NCBI RefSeq assembly: GCF_018613715.1
Contig: NZ_JAGGPT010000005.1
Span: 558,001 to 622,000, forward strand
DNA from: Chryseobacterium sp. ISL-6
GTDB taxonomy: Bacteria; Bacteroidota; Bacteroidia; Flavobacteriales; Weeksellaceae
Direction of reading: 5' to 3'
DNA: 64,000 nucleotides
A model generated the notes under the pieces. The model had not been told where the DNA came from and searched no databases. It saw only the letters and a list, made by a program, of their open reading frames with translations. The translations under genes and the position numbers were made by a program. Shown in pieces: positions 26,637 to 35,574 of the stretch. Position 1 is the first letter of the stretch, and every line of letters begins with the position of its first letter.

Positions 26637-27512
26637 ATGCAGAAAAAAACGTACATCGGGCAGCCAGTTGTTACTTTGAACAACGGAGTTGATATACCGG
26701 TATTAGGATTTGGTGTTTGGCAGATTGATGATTTAAAAGTTTGTGAAGATGCAGTGATAAAAGCAATTCATACAGGATATAGGATGATTGATACGGCATC
26801 TATTTACCTTAATGAAAAAGCAGTAGGAAGTGCTGTGAAAAATAGTGGTGTAAATAGGGATGATCTCTTTATCACCTCAAAACTTTGGGTACAGGATCAC
26901 GGATATGAAAAAGCTAAAGCAGCATTTCAAAGAACATTGGACAGACTGCAATTAGATTATCTGGATATGTATCTTATTCATTGGCCATATGGAGATTTCT
27001 TAGGAGCATGGAAAGCACTGGAGGAATTATATAAAGAAGGAAAAATCAAAGCTATTGGGGTTTGTAATTTTACTGCTGAAAAATTGGACGAATTAAAAGC
27101 AAATTCCACCGTTCTTCCTGTGATCAATCAGATTGAATTACATCCAATTTTCCAGCAAAAAGAAATGCAGGTTTACGATCGCGAAAATAATATTGTGACT
27201 CAACCCTGGAGTCCTTTAGGGAATGGAAATGCAGAACTTTTACAAAATACATCATTGAAATCGATTGCTGAAAAATACCACAAAACGGTTGCTCAGGTGA
27301 TTTTAAGATGGCATTTACAGGAAGGATTTGTGATCATTCCAAAGTCTGTAACTCCATCCAGAATTGAAGAGAACTTTAACGTTTTCGATTTTGAATTAAC
27401 GGAAGAAGAAATGAATGTAGTACGATCTTTAGATACAGGGAAGAGATTGTTCTTTGATCCGAAAGATCCTGAATGGGAACAAAAAATGCTGAAATCTGTG
27501 GCTGATATTTAA
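26637..27512 (+). CDS. Aldo/keto reductase (2,5-diketogluconate-reductase-like)
   Basis: A 291-residue (beta/alpha)8 NADPH reductase. The tetrad is visible in DTASIYLNEKAVG (Asp, Tyr), the Lys in LFITSKLWV and His in YLIHWP. NADP-binding residues occur in IIPKSVTPSRIEEN. Shorter than the other aldo/keto reductase in the window and of a different subfamily (AKR5-like). Confidence 0.92.
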   Translation: MQKKTYIGQPVVTLNNGVDIPVLGFGVWQIDDLKVCEDAVIKAIHTGYRMIDTASIYLNEKAVGSAVKNSGVNRDDLFITSKLWVQDHGYEKAKAAFQRTLDRLQLDYLDMYLIHWPYGDFLGAWKALEELYKEGKIKAIGVCNFTAEKLDELKANSTVLPVINQIELHPIFQQKEMQVYDRENNIVTQPWSPLGNGNAELLQNTSLKSIAEKYHKTVAQVILRWHLQEGFVIIPKSVTPSRIEENFNVFDFELTEEEMNVVRSLDTGKRLFFDPKDPEWEQKMLKSVADI

Positions 27513-27706
27513 TTTTAAAAATTATAGTCATCGTTTTTAATTGAATGTGAAGATTCAGTTACAATAATGGGACTTAAAATTGTCTATCGAGATAAGATAG
27601 GATTAACCAGAAATAAATAAGATGAAATTTGGCAGGTTAAGGTAATTATGATCTCCTTCCTTTAAGGATTCAAATATATTTAGGTAATTTTAAATAAAAA
27701 TATTCA

Positions 27707-28768
27707 ATGGAATGGCCTACTATAATTGCTGAAAAACTAAGTATAAAATACCCTATTATTCAGGCTCCTATGTTTGGAGTAAGTACACCGGAAATGGTTG
27801 CCGCTTCAATGAATATCGGTTGTCTGGGAACTCTTGCTTTGGCAGATTTATCTGCTGATCAATCTGCTAAACTAATTCAGGAAACAAAGAAATTAACAGA
27901 TCAGCCTTTTGCGGTTAACATTTTTGCCCACTATATTCCTGAAATAACGAATGATCTGCAACAGAAATTTATAAAAACCAAGCTCTTTATCGAGCAGCTG
28001 GCAAAAGAAAGCCATTTAGAAGTTAATCTTCCGGATCTTGAAAATATTAAAATAAATAGCTATCATGAGCAAATCGATGTGATTATTGATGAAGGCTGTA
28101 AGATCCTAAGTTTTACTTTTGGAAATCTGGATGGTGAGAGTATTCAAAAGCTAAAAGAAAATGGAGTACTGCTTATTGGAACCTGTACATCAGTAGAAGA
28201 GGCTCTGTTATTGGAGAAATCAGGAATAGATATTATTTGTGTACAGGGAATTGAAGCAGGAGGTCATAGAGGGACCTTTGATGCTGAGGACGTACCACAA
28301 ATTGGTGGCTTGTCTTTATTGTCACAGGTATACGATCATGTTGCTATTCCACTCATTTATGCTGGAGGTCTTTATAATGCAAGAACATTATATGCTGCAA
28401 AAGAGCTCGGTGCAAAGGGATTTCAGGTAGGCAGTATTTTATTGGCTTCCCAGGAAAGTGCCTTGCGGCTATTTGAGAAAGAAAAGCTAAAAGCTGTAAA
28501 CGAAAGAGACATTGTTTTAACCAAAAGTTTTTCAGGTCGCTATGCAAGAGGAATTAAGAATAAATTTATTGAAACATTAGATAATTCAGAATATGTTTTA
28601 CCTTATCCTTATCAGAATAAATTGACCAATGAGTTGCGTAAAGTGGCCAAAACAATGTGCAATACAGATTTTGTAAACATTTGGTTAGGCCAGTCAATCC
28701 ACAATTACAGTGAACTTTCAACAGTTGATATCTTAAAAAATCTTATTCTCGAAGTCAAGGAAATATAA
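27707..28768 (+). CDS. Nitronate monooxygenase-family flavoprotein
   Basis: A 353-residue FMN TIM-barrel of the nitronate-monooxygenase/2-nitropropane dioxygenase family. Typical segments are YPIIQAPMFGVSTPEMVAA, the FMN and substrate motif GIEAGGHRGTF (with the His that is catalytic in the family) and IYAGGLYNARTL with GAKGFQVGSIL. Detoxifies nitronates such as propionate-3-nitronate, though the family also contains other flavin oxidoreductases. The 195 bp upstream show no clear signals. Confidence 0.88.
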   Translation: MEWPTIIAEKLSIKYPIIQAPMFGVSTPEMVAASMNIGCLGTLALADLSADQSAKLIQETKKLTDQPFAVNIFAHYIPEITNDLQQKFIKTKLFIEQLAKESHLEVNLPDLENIKINSYHEQIDVIIDEGCKILSFTFGNLDGESIQKLKENGVLLIGTCTSVEEALLLEKSGIDIICVQGIEAGGHRGTFDAEDVPQIGGLSLLSQVYDHVAIPLIYAGGLYNARTLYAAKELGAKGFQVGSILLASQESALRLFEKEKLKAVNERDIVLTKSFSGRYARGIKNKFIETLDNSEYVLPYPYQNKLTNELRKVAKTMCNTDFVNIWLGQSIHNYSELSTVDILKNLILEVKEI

Positions 28769-28811
28769 GAAGAAATTGTTTTATTTTTGCAGGCTTTAAA
28801 GGAGAGTATAT

Positions 28812-29258
28812 ATGAAAAAAATATTTTTACCATTCGCTTTATTTTCAATGGCAGCCTGTGCGAGTGATAGTGAGGATTTTAATACTTCAAATGATGCATC
28901 GATAATCGGAAAATGGTATATTGAAAAAGTTGAAGTGTTTAAATCTAAAAATCAACAAACACAAACCATGACTTCAACTGAATGTAAGAAAAAAAGTACC
29001 CATGAGTTTAAGTCAACAAACATGACCTCTATAACCTTTGCCCCACAAGGTAATAATTGTATCCAAACTGATGTAGTAACCAGAAATTATACTTTTAATA
29101 CGGCTAATAAGAAGTTTTGGTATGAAGGAGAGCAGGATTATCCTTACTATATTACTCAGTTGACACAGACAGACATGGTGATGGAAGATAGACTTGAGGA
29201 TTTTGATAATGATGGAATCAATGATGTTATCACAAGATTTTTTAAGAGAATAGATTAA
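28812..29258 (+). CDS. Lipocalin-like lipoprotein
   Basis: A 148-residue protein with a lipoprotein signal (lipobox MAAC at about 13-16) and a single small beta-barrel-like domain beginning IIGKWYIEKVEV, as in Bacteroidota lipocalin-like proteins. An acidic loop (DFDNDGIND) resembles a calcium-binding loop. An excellent Shine-Dalgarno-like AAAGGAG precedes the ATG. Function unknown. Confidence 0.75.
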   Translation: MKKIFLPFALFSMAACASDSEDFNTSNDASIIGKWYIEKVEVFKSKNQQTQTMTSTECKKKSTHEFKSTNMTSITFAPQGNNCIQTDVVTRNYTFNTANKKFWYEGEQDYPYYITQLTQTDMVMEDRLEDFDNDGINDVITRFFKRID

Positions 29259-29261
29259 AAC

Positions 29262-29294
29262 AAAAACTCCTTTCAAATCTGAAAGGAGTTTTTT
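29262..29294. terminator. Bidirectional terminator between convergent genes
   Basis: A 13-bp perfect stem (AAAAACTCCTTTC / GAAAGGAGTTTTT) with a 6-nt loop and T runs on both strands, between the lipocalin-like gene and mpl. Confidence 0.85.
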
Positions 29295-29295
29295 A

Positions 29296-30633
29296 TTATT
29301 TCGTTAAATCTAAACCACCAAAGTTACCTGAGCTCATCATCAGGAAAACACCTTGGGTCTTATCTAAGAGATCCCAGTAGGCGTGAAGCTCTTCAGCATT
29401 GGTAAAGACCTTTAAATGGTCGTTTTTAAATTTTTCCTTGATCAGGTCCGGTGAGATAGGGTCCATTCTTTTGATCTTTAAAGCATCTTCAGAATAGAAG
29501 ACTATAGCTTCATCCAAACCATCCATTGCATGGTCGTATTGCTCCAGAAAAGCAGGGTTTAAGCTTGAATAAGTATGAAGCTCCAAGAAGCCATATTTCT
29601 TATCTTTCCTAAATTGTTCATTAAAGGCTTTTACAGCCGCTTTTACTTTGCTCGGAGCATGTGCAAAATCCTTATAAAGAGTAGCTTTATCTGCTCTTTC
29701 TACTTTTTCAAGACGTTTAGAAGCTCCTTTAAAGCTCATAATTGCTTCATAAAAATCCTCATCCATTATACCCAGTTGTCGGCAGATGTTTCTTGCACCC
29801 TCCATATTCAATAGATTGTGTGCTCCAAAAACAGAAAGAGGGATATCACCCATTTCAGTTTTTAGTAAAACTTTACCATTGCTGATTTCATATTCTGGAG
29901 TTTTATAAGGTATTTTTCTGAAAAAATTCTCTGCATTTTCAACGACTTTTACTACTTCTGGATCTTCCTCATTGTACACTAAAACACCACCAGGAGTTAT
30001 GCTTGCTACGAATTTTCTAAACTGTTCTATATAATCATCGAATGTTTTGAAAACATTGATATGATCCCATGCAATTCCACTTAATAGAGCAATATTAGGC
30101 TGATATAACAAGAATTTGGAACGAAGATCAATAGGAGAGGAAAGGTATTCGTCCCCTTCCAATACCATAAAGTCATTGTCTTGAGTTAATTTTACCATAC
30201 AGTCAAAACCTTCCAATTGTGCTCCTACCATAAAATCTACCTCTTTCTGATGGAAATTTAGAACGTGAAGAATCATTGAAGTAATTGTCGTTTTTCCATG
30301 TGATCCGGCAATAACGACGCGGGTTTTATTTCTTGACTGCTCGTAAAGGAATTCAGGATATGAATATATTTTTAAACCCAATTCTTTTGCTTTTGCTAAT
30401 TCAGGGTTATCCTGATGAGCATGCATTCCTAAAATGATGGCATCAATATCAGAAGTGATTTTTTCAGGAAACCAGCCCATCTCCTGGGGAAGAATTCCTT
30501 TATTTTCAAGTCTTGATTTTGAGGGTTCAAATATAGCATCATCTGAACCTGTCACCTGATATCCTTTATCTTTTAATGCAATAGCAAGATTATGCATGGC
30601 ACTTCCGCCTATAGCAATGAAATGGGTCTTCAA
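29296..30633 (-). CDS. mpl: UDP-N-acetylmuramate:L-alanyl-gamma-D-glutamyl-meso-diaminopimelate ligase
   Basis: A 445-residue Mur-ligase-family enzyme that recycles murein tripeptide onto UDP-MurNAc. N-terminal Rossmann-like UDP-binding segment (FIAIGGSAMHNLAIALKDKG), P-loop GSHGKTT at 110-116, and the central DEYLSSPIDLRSKF and C-terminal ligase segment with the FAHAPSKVKAAVKA motif typical of Mpl, as distinct from MurC. It lies 6 bp downstream of a lipoprotein gene and is followed by the terminator at 29262-29294. Confidence 0.92.
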   Translation of the reverse strand: MKTHFIAIGGSAMHNLAIALKDKGYQVTGSDDAIFEPSKSRLENKGILPQEMGWFPEKITSDIDAIILGMHAHQDNPELAKAKELGLKIYSYPEFLYEQSRNKTRVVIAGSHGKTTITSMILHVLNFHQKEVDFMVGAQLEGFDCMVKLTQDNDFMVLEGDEYLSSPIDLRSKFLLYQPNIALLSGIAWDHINVFKTFDDYIEQFRKFVASITPGGVLVYNEEDPEVVKVVENAENFFRKIPYKTPEYEISNGKVLLKTEMGDIPLSVFGAHNLLNMEGARNICRQLGIMDEDFYEAIMSFKGASKRLEKVERADKATLYKDFAHAPSKVKAAVKAFNEQFRKDKKYGFLELHTYSSLNPAFLEQYDHAMDGLDEAIVFYSEDALKIKRMDPISPDLIKEKFKNDHLKVFTNAEELHAYWDLLDKTQGVFLMMSSGNFGGLDLTK

Positions 30634-30639
30634 CTTTAC

Positions 30640-31077
30640 TTATTGTTTTTTAACGTTGTTATTAATGATTTCCTGGAAAGCATTGGTAATGTTTATCCAA
30701 TTGGTCTTAAAATTTGGCATAATAAGACTTGCATCTGTTCTGCTTCCTTCGTTAGGACCTTTTTTTATATTAATAGAAGTTGTCACAGCATCGTATAATT
30801 TTTTGTGATCTTCCTGTATTCTTCTAAAATTATTTTGAGAAAGAACGTTATCAAGTTTTTTTAAGTCCTCATTTGAAACCTTAAAATCCTGTTTGATCTT
30901 TTTTCCTTCACCCTCAAAAGAATAATGTGCTGTATTATCTTTAATAAGCAAGTTTTCATAGACAGGAGCATATCCTCCGCTTTTAGAATAGCTTATATCG
31001 AAATCCGAATATACTTTTTGACTGTTACATGAAACTAATACTATGATTGTGAATAAGATCCCTATTATCCTTTTCAT
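30640..31077 (-). CDS. Small lipoprotein of unknown function
   Basis: A 145-residue protein with a lipoprotein signal (ILFTIIVLVSC, lipobox LVSC). The mature part has no recognised domain. It is packed between plsC-like and mpl (17 and 6 bp), so it is part of that operon; a cell-envelope role is inferred from its neighbours. Confidence 0.8.
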   Translation of the reverse strand: MKRIIGILFTIIVLVSCNSQKVYSDFDISYSKSGGYAPVYENLLIKDNTAHYSFEGEGKKIKQDFKVSNEDLKKLDNVLSQNNFRRIQEDHKKLYDAVTTSINIKKGPNEGSRTDASLIMPNFKTNWINITNAFQEIINNNVKKQ

Positions 31078-31094
31078 ATTTAATTTGCCTTTTT

Positions 31095-31901
31095 TTAATT
31101 ATCTGAATCCTTTTGTTCCAATTTTTTAGCTTTTAATTCTTCATCATATTGGTGCAGTAAATTAAAATCCTCCGTTTGTTCAATAGCTGTCATGATTTTT
31201 AAAAGAATCTGGTGGGCATTTTCTTTATCATAATCGATATCAAGCGGTGCTTTAAATTCCATAGTTGGTTTTACACCTGTTACTTTTACACGTAGTCCTT
31301 TTTTATCAAATGCTCTTCTAAAGCCATTGATCTTAATAGGAATTACAATCGGACGCTGGTTTTTTACCAACTTGGCAGTACCTCTTCGTCCCTGAGCAAA
31401 AGCAGATGTAGTACCTTGAGGGAAAGTAGCTACCCAACCATTATCCAAAGCTTTCATTATATTATCAACCTCTGTAAGGTCTACCATTCTGTTTACATTT
31501 TTCCCCTCAGCTCTCCATGTTCTTTTTACAGTTACAGCTCCGGCTATTTTAAAAATCTTAGGAAGAATACCTTTATTCATGGTCTCTTCTGCTGCTACAT
31601 AGTAAAAATCGATCTTCGGATTAAGCAGATAGATCGGATTTTTAATAGTGTTTAAATAACCATTGTTTACAGCACAAAATGCGTGATACATTGCTGCTAC
31701 ATCTGCAAAATAGGTCTGATGGTTGGATACAAATAACACATTAGAATCAGGAAGATCCACAAGGTGTTCAGTACCCGTTATCTTTAGTTTATTAAAACCA
31801 TTGAATCTTCTATAAGATACAAATCCTAAAATAAAAATAATTAACCTTTTCAAAAAGTAAGGTGTTCCGAATGCATCGGTGAAAATATTTTTCTTCGCCA
31901 T
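31095..31901 (-). CDS. PlsC-like 1-acyl-glycerol-3-phosphate acyltransferase
   Basis: A 268-residue membrane-associated acyltransferase. The acceptor motif region is SNHQTYFADV; here His61 and Asp67 are five residues apart (HX5D) instead of the usual HX4D. The second motif is FPQGTTS (canonical FPEGTRS) near 160, and an RPIVIPIKINGF motif follows. It likely acylates lysophosphatidate or another lipid. Part of an envelope operon with the NUDIX, lipoprotein and Mpl genes. Confidence 0.85.
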   Translation of the reverse strand: MAKKNIFTDAFGTPYFLKRLIIFILGFVSYRRFNGFNKLKITGTEHLVDLPDSNVLFVSNHQTYFADVAAMYHAFCAVNNGYLNTIKNPIYLLNPKIDFYYVAAEETMNKGILPKIFKIAGAVTVKRTWRAEGKNVNRMVDLTEVDNIMKALDNGWVATFPQGTTSAFAQGRRGTAKLVKNQRPIVIPIKINGFRRAFDKKGLRVKVTGVKPTMEFKAPLDIDYDKENAHQILLKIMTAIEQTEDFNLLHQYDEELKAKKLEQKDSDN

Positions 31902-31928
31902 CTCTCAATTAAACACGGTAGTGCAAAG

Positions 31929-32558
31929 TTACATTTTTTTCAGTAACTGACTGAATTCACTTAATATCATTGCTGTAGCGCCCCAAATAATGTATCCATT
32001 AAAATTGATCACCGGAACTTCTTGTCCACCAGCGCTGTCCAAAGCCATAATTTCTGGTTGATCCGGAAGATTTAAAAAAGAAGTGATGGGAAATTCGATC
32101 GTTTCTACAGCTTCACTTTGCTGTAAAATGAAAACAGGGTTCTTTTTGGTATATGAGATGTAAGTGTAAACGTAAAAGTTGCTTGGTGGAATATAAATAG
32201 GTGATATCTCTCTTATAACTCTTACATAATGTTTATCAATTCCTATTTCTTCCGAGGTTTCACGAACTGCTGTTTCAGCAAAATCTCTATCCATTTCTTC
32301 TCGTTTTCCACCAGGCAAAGATATCTGCCCGCTGTGTCTGTCATGTTCGTTTACAGTTCTTTGAATTAATGGGAAATACCATTCATCATCTTTTAAATAT
32401 AAAACAATATTTACTGCGGCAAATTTTGGATTCTTTTTTAAGATTTCATCGTGGTTGAAAATAGGACGTGAGGGTATGGAAAATACCCCATGAGCATGCT
32501 CTCCAGGTAGCTCTACATTTTTAATTTTTCTTAATAAATCTTTTCCAAAACTTTCCAT
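31929..32558 (-). CDS. CoA-pyrophosphatase-type NUDIX hydrolase
   Basis: A 209-residue NUDIX protein whose box GGKREEMDRDFAETAV then RETSEEIG has the longer GG..RE spacing of the CoA-pyrophosphatase (UPF0035) subfamily. It is preceded by the HSGQISLP element of that family. It is predicted to hydrolyse CoA or related pyrophosphates to phosphopantetheine and 3',5'-ADP. First gene of the minus-strand run to mpl. Confidence 0.9.
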   Translation of the reverse strand: MESFGKDLLRKIKNVELPGEHAHGVFSIPSRPIFNHDEILKKNPKFAAVNIVLYLKDDEWYFPLIQRTVNEHDRHSGQISLPGGKREEMDRDFAETAVRETSEEIGIDKHYVRVIREISPIYIPPSNFYVYTYISYTKKNPVFILQQSEAVETIEFPITSFLNLPDQPEIMALDSAGGQEVPVINFNGYIIWGATAMILSEFSQLLKKM

Positions 32559-32679
32559 AGCTCAAATTTAGCAATATATCTTGAAGAAAAGAATAGCCAT
32601 TAACATTAATTAACCATTGTTTTAAGCTTATTTTAGCATATAGGTTTATGATTTGCTTATGCTGTGGCTATCATAAATT

Positions 32680-33147
32680 TTATTTAACCGACACAGTTGG
32701 AACATGTTTTACTTCGAAGTTGACAGAGTTGGCAATAAAACAAAATTCATGTGCCTTTTCGTGAAGTTGTTTTGCTTTTTCTATCATTGATTCCGCCGTA
32801 ATAATCACTGCAGGATTTAATATAACTTCTTTAAAACGACCACTGCCGTTCGCTGTTTCCTCCATAATTCCGGTTGCATTATCCATATAATCTGTTACAA
32901 TGATTCCTGCCTCAGAACAAAAATGCAGATACCAGAGCATATGACACGAAGATATAGACGATAAAAGCATATCCTCAGGGTTATGCTTGGTCTTATCTCC
33001 CCGAAATGCAGGGTCAGAAGATCCTTCGATGATTGTTTTGTTGGCTATTGAAATAGTATGACTTCTTTCATAGCTACGATAATTGCTCGTGCCTGTTCCT
33101 TTGTTTCCTGTCCATTGGATGGTGGCTGTGTAGTGATGCTCTTTCAT
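32680..33147 (-). CDS. OsmC/Ohr-family peroxide-reactive protein
   Basis: A 155-residue OsmC-like protein. The family's two reactive cysteines fit the C of SSISSCHMLWYLHFC and a second site. It typically reduces organic hydroperoxides. It stands alone, with a 121-bp AT-rich gap to the NUDIX gene and a terminator for the upstream RNase gene between them. Confidence 0.88.
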   Translation of the reverse strand: MKEHHYTATIQWTGNKGTGTSNYRSYERSHTISIANKTIIEGSSDPAFRGDKTKHNPEDMLLSSISSCHMLWYLHFCSEAGIIVTDYMDNATGIMEETANGSGRFKEVILNPAVIITAESMIEKAKQLHEKAHEFCFIANSVNFEVKHVPTVSVK

Positions 33148-33182
33148 AGACTATTTTTTAGTGGTTTTGCTAATTTAAAAAT

Positions 33183-33209
33183 AAAAAAGCCCCTAGAAAA
33201 CTAGAGGCT
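33183..33209 (-). terminator. Terminator after RNase E/G gene
   Basis: The minus strand reads AGCCTCTAG-TTTT-CTAGGGGCT with one mismatch, followed by TTTTTTAT. It lies 12 bp past the stop. Confidence 0.85.
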
Positions 33210-33220
33210 ATAATTTCGTA

Positions 33221-34780
33221 TTAATTAGAATATCCTGATACTTCTTCTTTTTTAGAATTGTAAATTTTGTATTCTAAGTACTTAAAAGAATCCCTTGGGA
33301 CGATGGTTACCCATTTTTTATATTTTACAAACCATTTCATCTGGATGCTTTTAATACCTTTAGTAAGGTAAGCTTCTACGAATGGGTGTACATGCAGATA
33401 AAGTTTCCCTTTATCCTTTTGCATAATATTTCTGATGGTTTCTTCCATCCTTTCCACAATAACAATAGGAGCTATTATTTCTCCGTCTTTATTAGGGTTT
33501 TCTTCTTTGGTTTCGATTTGTTTTTCCGGACGATTTCTCTGTCTGGTAATCTGTATCAATCCAAATTTACTTGGAGGTAAGATTTTGTGGCGAGCTTTGT
33601 CGCGCTTCATTTCTTCTTTCAGATGTTCATACAAATCTCTTCTGTGATCGGCGTTTGGCATGTCGATGAAATCGATTACGATAATTCCGCCCATATCACG
33701 AAGACGTAATTGTCTTGCAATTTCTGTTGCTGCCATTTTATTCACGTTGAGAGCGTGTTCTTTATTGGCTGCATTTCCGGTAGTAATATTATTTCCGGAA
33801 TTCACGTCGACTACGTGTAAAGCTTCCGTATGTTCAATAACAAGGTAAGCTCCCTTAGAACTTGGAATGTTGACGTGTTTTCCAAAGCTTTGTTTAAGCT
33901 GTTTTTCAACATTGTAATATTCCAGAAGAGGAATGTGAGAATCGTAAAACTGGACAATATTTTTTCTTTCAGGAGCAATTACCTCTACATAGTTTTTCAT
34001 TTCCTCTACCATCTGTTCATCGTCACAAATGATGCTTACGAAATCCTGATTGAAATTGTCCCTTAAAATAGATGAAGCTTTATCTTCTTCGCTTAAGACC
34101 TTAGATGGAACTTTATTTTTTTGAATATTTTTAAAAGTGCCTTCCCATTTCTGAATCAGCTGATTCATATCGTTGTGAAGGTCTGCAACTTTCTTTCCTT
34201 CTGCAACGGTTCTTATAATAACACCAAATCCTTCAGGTTTGATACTTTCAATAAGAGTCCGCAATCTTTCCTTTTCCTCAAAACTTCTGATTTTTTTAGA
34301 AATGGAAACTTTATTGTCAAAAGGTATTAAAACCAAAAAACGCCCTGTTAGGGAAATCTGGGTAGAAATTCTGGGCCCTTTAGTAGAGATAGGTTCTTTG
34401 GTAATTTGTAGCAGAACAATGTCATCTTTAGCAATGACTTTCTCTACCGTTCCGTTTTTGTCTATTTCGGGCTGTATCTCGAAATTTTTTAAGCTTGAAG
34501 TGCTTTGCTTTTTAGAAATAGTATCTTTTAAAAACTTTTTATACGTAAGATATTGTGGACCTAAATCCTGATAATGCAAAAAAGCATCTTTATCATAACC
34601 GATATTTACGAATGCGGCATTAAGATTAGGTGCCAGTTTTTTTACTTTTCCTATAAATAAGTCTCCAACTATAAAATCACTTTTGTCCTCTTCCTCATGA
34701 AGTTCACATAGTCTTCCGTCTTCCAGTAATGCAATCTTTGTAAGTTCATCCTCATGCGAAACTATTAGTTCTTTCTTCAT
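33221..34780 (-). CDS. rng: Ribonuclease E/G family endoribonuclease
   Basis: A 519-residue RNase G/E. An N-terminal S1 RNA-binding domain (FIVGDLFIGKVKKLAPNLNA) is followed by the RNase-H-like catalytic domain with metal-binding aspartates in HVVDVNSGN and GGIIVIDFIDM (about residues 326 and 369). Processes rRNA and mRNA. It has the short RNase-G architecture without the long scaffold tail of enterobacterial RNase E. The HU and COX24-type genes are upstream, the usual order in Bacteroidota. Confidence 0.92.
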   Translation of the reverse strand: MKKELIVSHEDELTKIALLEDGRLCELHEEEDKSDFIVGDLFIGKVKKLAPNLNAAFVNIGYDKDAFLHYQDLGPQYLTYKKFLKDTISKKQSTSSLKNFEIQPEIDKNGTVEKVIAKDDIVLLQITKEPISTKGPRISTQISLTGRFLVLIPFDNKVSISKKIRSFEEKERLRTLIESIKPEGFGVIIRTVAEGKKVADLHNDMNQLIQKWEGTFKNIQKNKVPSKVLSEEDKASSILRDNFNQDFVSIICDDEQMVEEMKNYVEVIAPERKNIVQFYDSHIPLLEYYNVEKQLKQSFGKHVNIPSSKGAYLVIEHTEALHVVDVNSGNNITTGNAANKEHALNVNKMAATEIARQLRLRDMGGIIVIDFIDMPNADHRRDLYEHLKEEMKRDKARHKILPPSKFGLIQITRQRNRPEKQIETKEENPNKDGEIIAPIVIVERMEETIRNIMQKDKGKLYLHVHPFVEAYLTKGIKSIQMKWFVKYKKWVTIVPRDSFKYLEYKIYNSKKEEVSGYSN

Positions 34781-35013
34781 TTTGTTATAAGATAAAATTG
34801 TTAAGATTATAGGGAATAGGCATGGTGTTTTGTAAATAAATTCATTTTTAAATTTAAGAATTAGTATTTAAAGTTATGCTATTTATTTCAATAAATAAAA
34901 CCAATCCTGATTCCTTGGGAATCCTATAGTTACAAATAAAAATATAGTCGGTGTAAATTAAAAAATTAAAAACACCAACTATATTAATATATTATGAATC
35001 TCGAAAAAAGAGA

Positions 35014-35103
35014 TTATTTTTTCTTATGTCTGTTCGCTCTTCTTCTTTTCTTTCTTTTGTGAGTTGCAACCTTGTGTCTTTTTCTTTTCTTTCCGCTTGG
35101 CAT
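35014..35103 (-). CDS. AURKAIP1/COX24-domain small ribosome-associated protein
   Basis: A 29-residue, extremely basic protein (starts MPSGKKRKRHKVATHKRKK, ends RANRHKKK) from the ATG at 35101-35103 to the TAA at 35014-35016. The sequence matches the small Bacteroidota protein annotated as AURKAIP1/COX24-domain, related to the mitochondrial small-subunit protein mS38. It is too short for automatic gene calling. It lies between HU and RNase E/G, the conserved neighbourhood. A ribosomal role is inferred from the mitochondrial relative. Confidence 0.88.
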   Translation of the reverse strand: MPSGKKRKRHKVATHKRKKRRRANRHKKK

Positions 35104-35145
35104 AATTTTAAATTTTTTAGTAACTAGTTAATATTCAGTTAATTT

Positions 35146-35436
35146 TTATTTTACTGCAACTTTAGTCTTTACTTTCTCAACAAAAGATTTTGATGGTTTG
35201 AAAGCAGGAATATTATGAGCAGGGATCTCAATTGCAGTGTTCTTAGAAATGTTTCGTCCTGTTTTAGCAGCCCTTGTTTTAATTATAAAAGAACCAAAAC
35301 CTCTTAGATAAACGTTATCTCCATTATACATAGAAGTCCTGATCTCCTGCATAAAAGCTTCTACAACTTTCTGTGTTTCATTCTTTTCTGTTCCCAACTT
35401 ATTTGAGATGGTGTTTACCAATTCTGCCTTTGTCAT
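35146..35436 (-). CDS. HU-family DNA-binding protein
   Basis: A 96-residue histone-like protein. Family features: MTKAELVNTISNKLG start, VYLRGFGSFIIKTRAAKTGRN arm region and IPAFKPSKSFVEKV end. Binds and bends DNA as a dimer. Upstream of the COX24-type gene by 42 bp and probably co-transcribed with it. Confidence 0.95.
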   Translation of the reverse strand: MTKAELVNTISNKLGTEKNETQKVVEAFMQEIRTSMYNGDNVYLRGFGSFIIKTRAAKTGRNISKNTAIEIPAHNIPAFKPSKSFVEKVKTKVAVK

Positions 35437-35574
35437 TTCCTTTTTTAATTTTAAATTTTAGGTGTGCAAATTTAGTTAAAAAAATTGAATACTAGCAAAT
35501 TAGTGGCAAAAAAATTTCGATAAACGGTTGAGGTTTTTGTATTTACTCTATATGAATATTACGTTAAGATGTTT

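Noticed and set aside
29262..29294. Riboswitch or attenuator
   Set aside because: Simple hairpin with T runs between convergent stops; a bidirectional terminator explains it.
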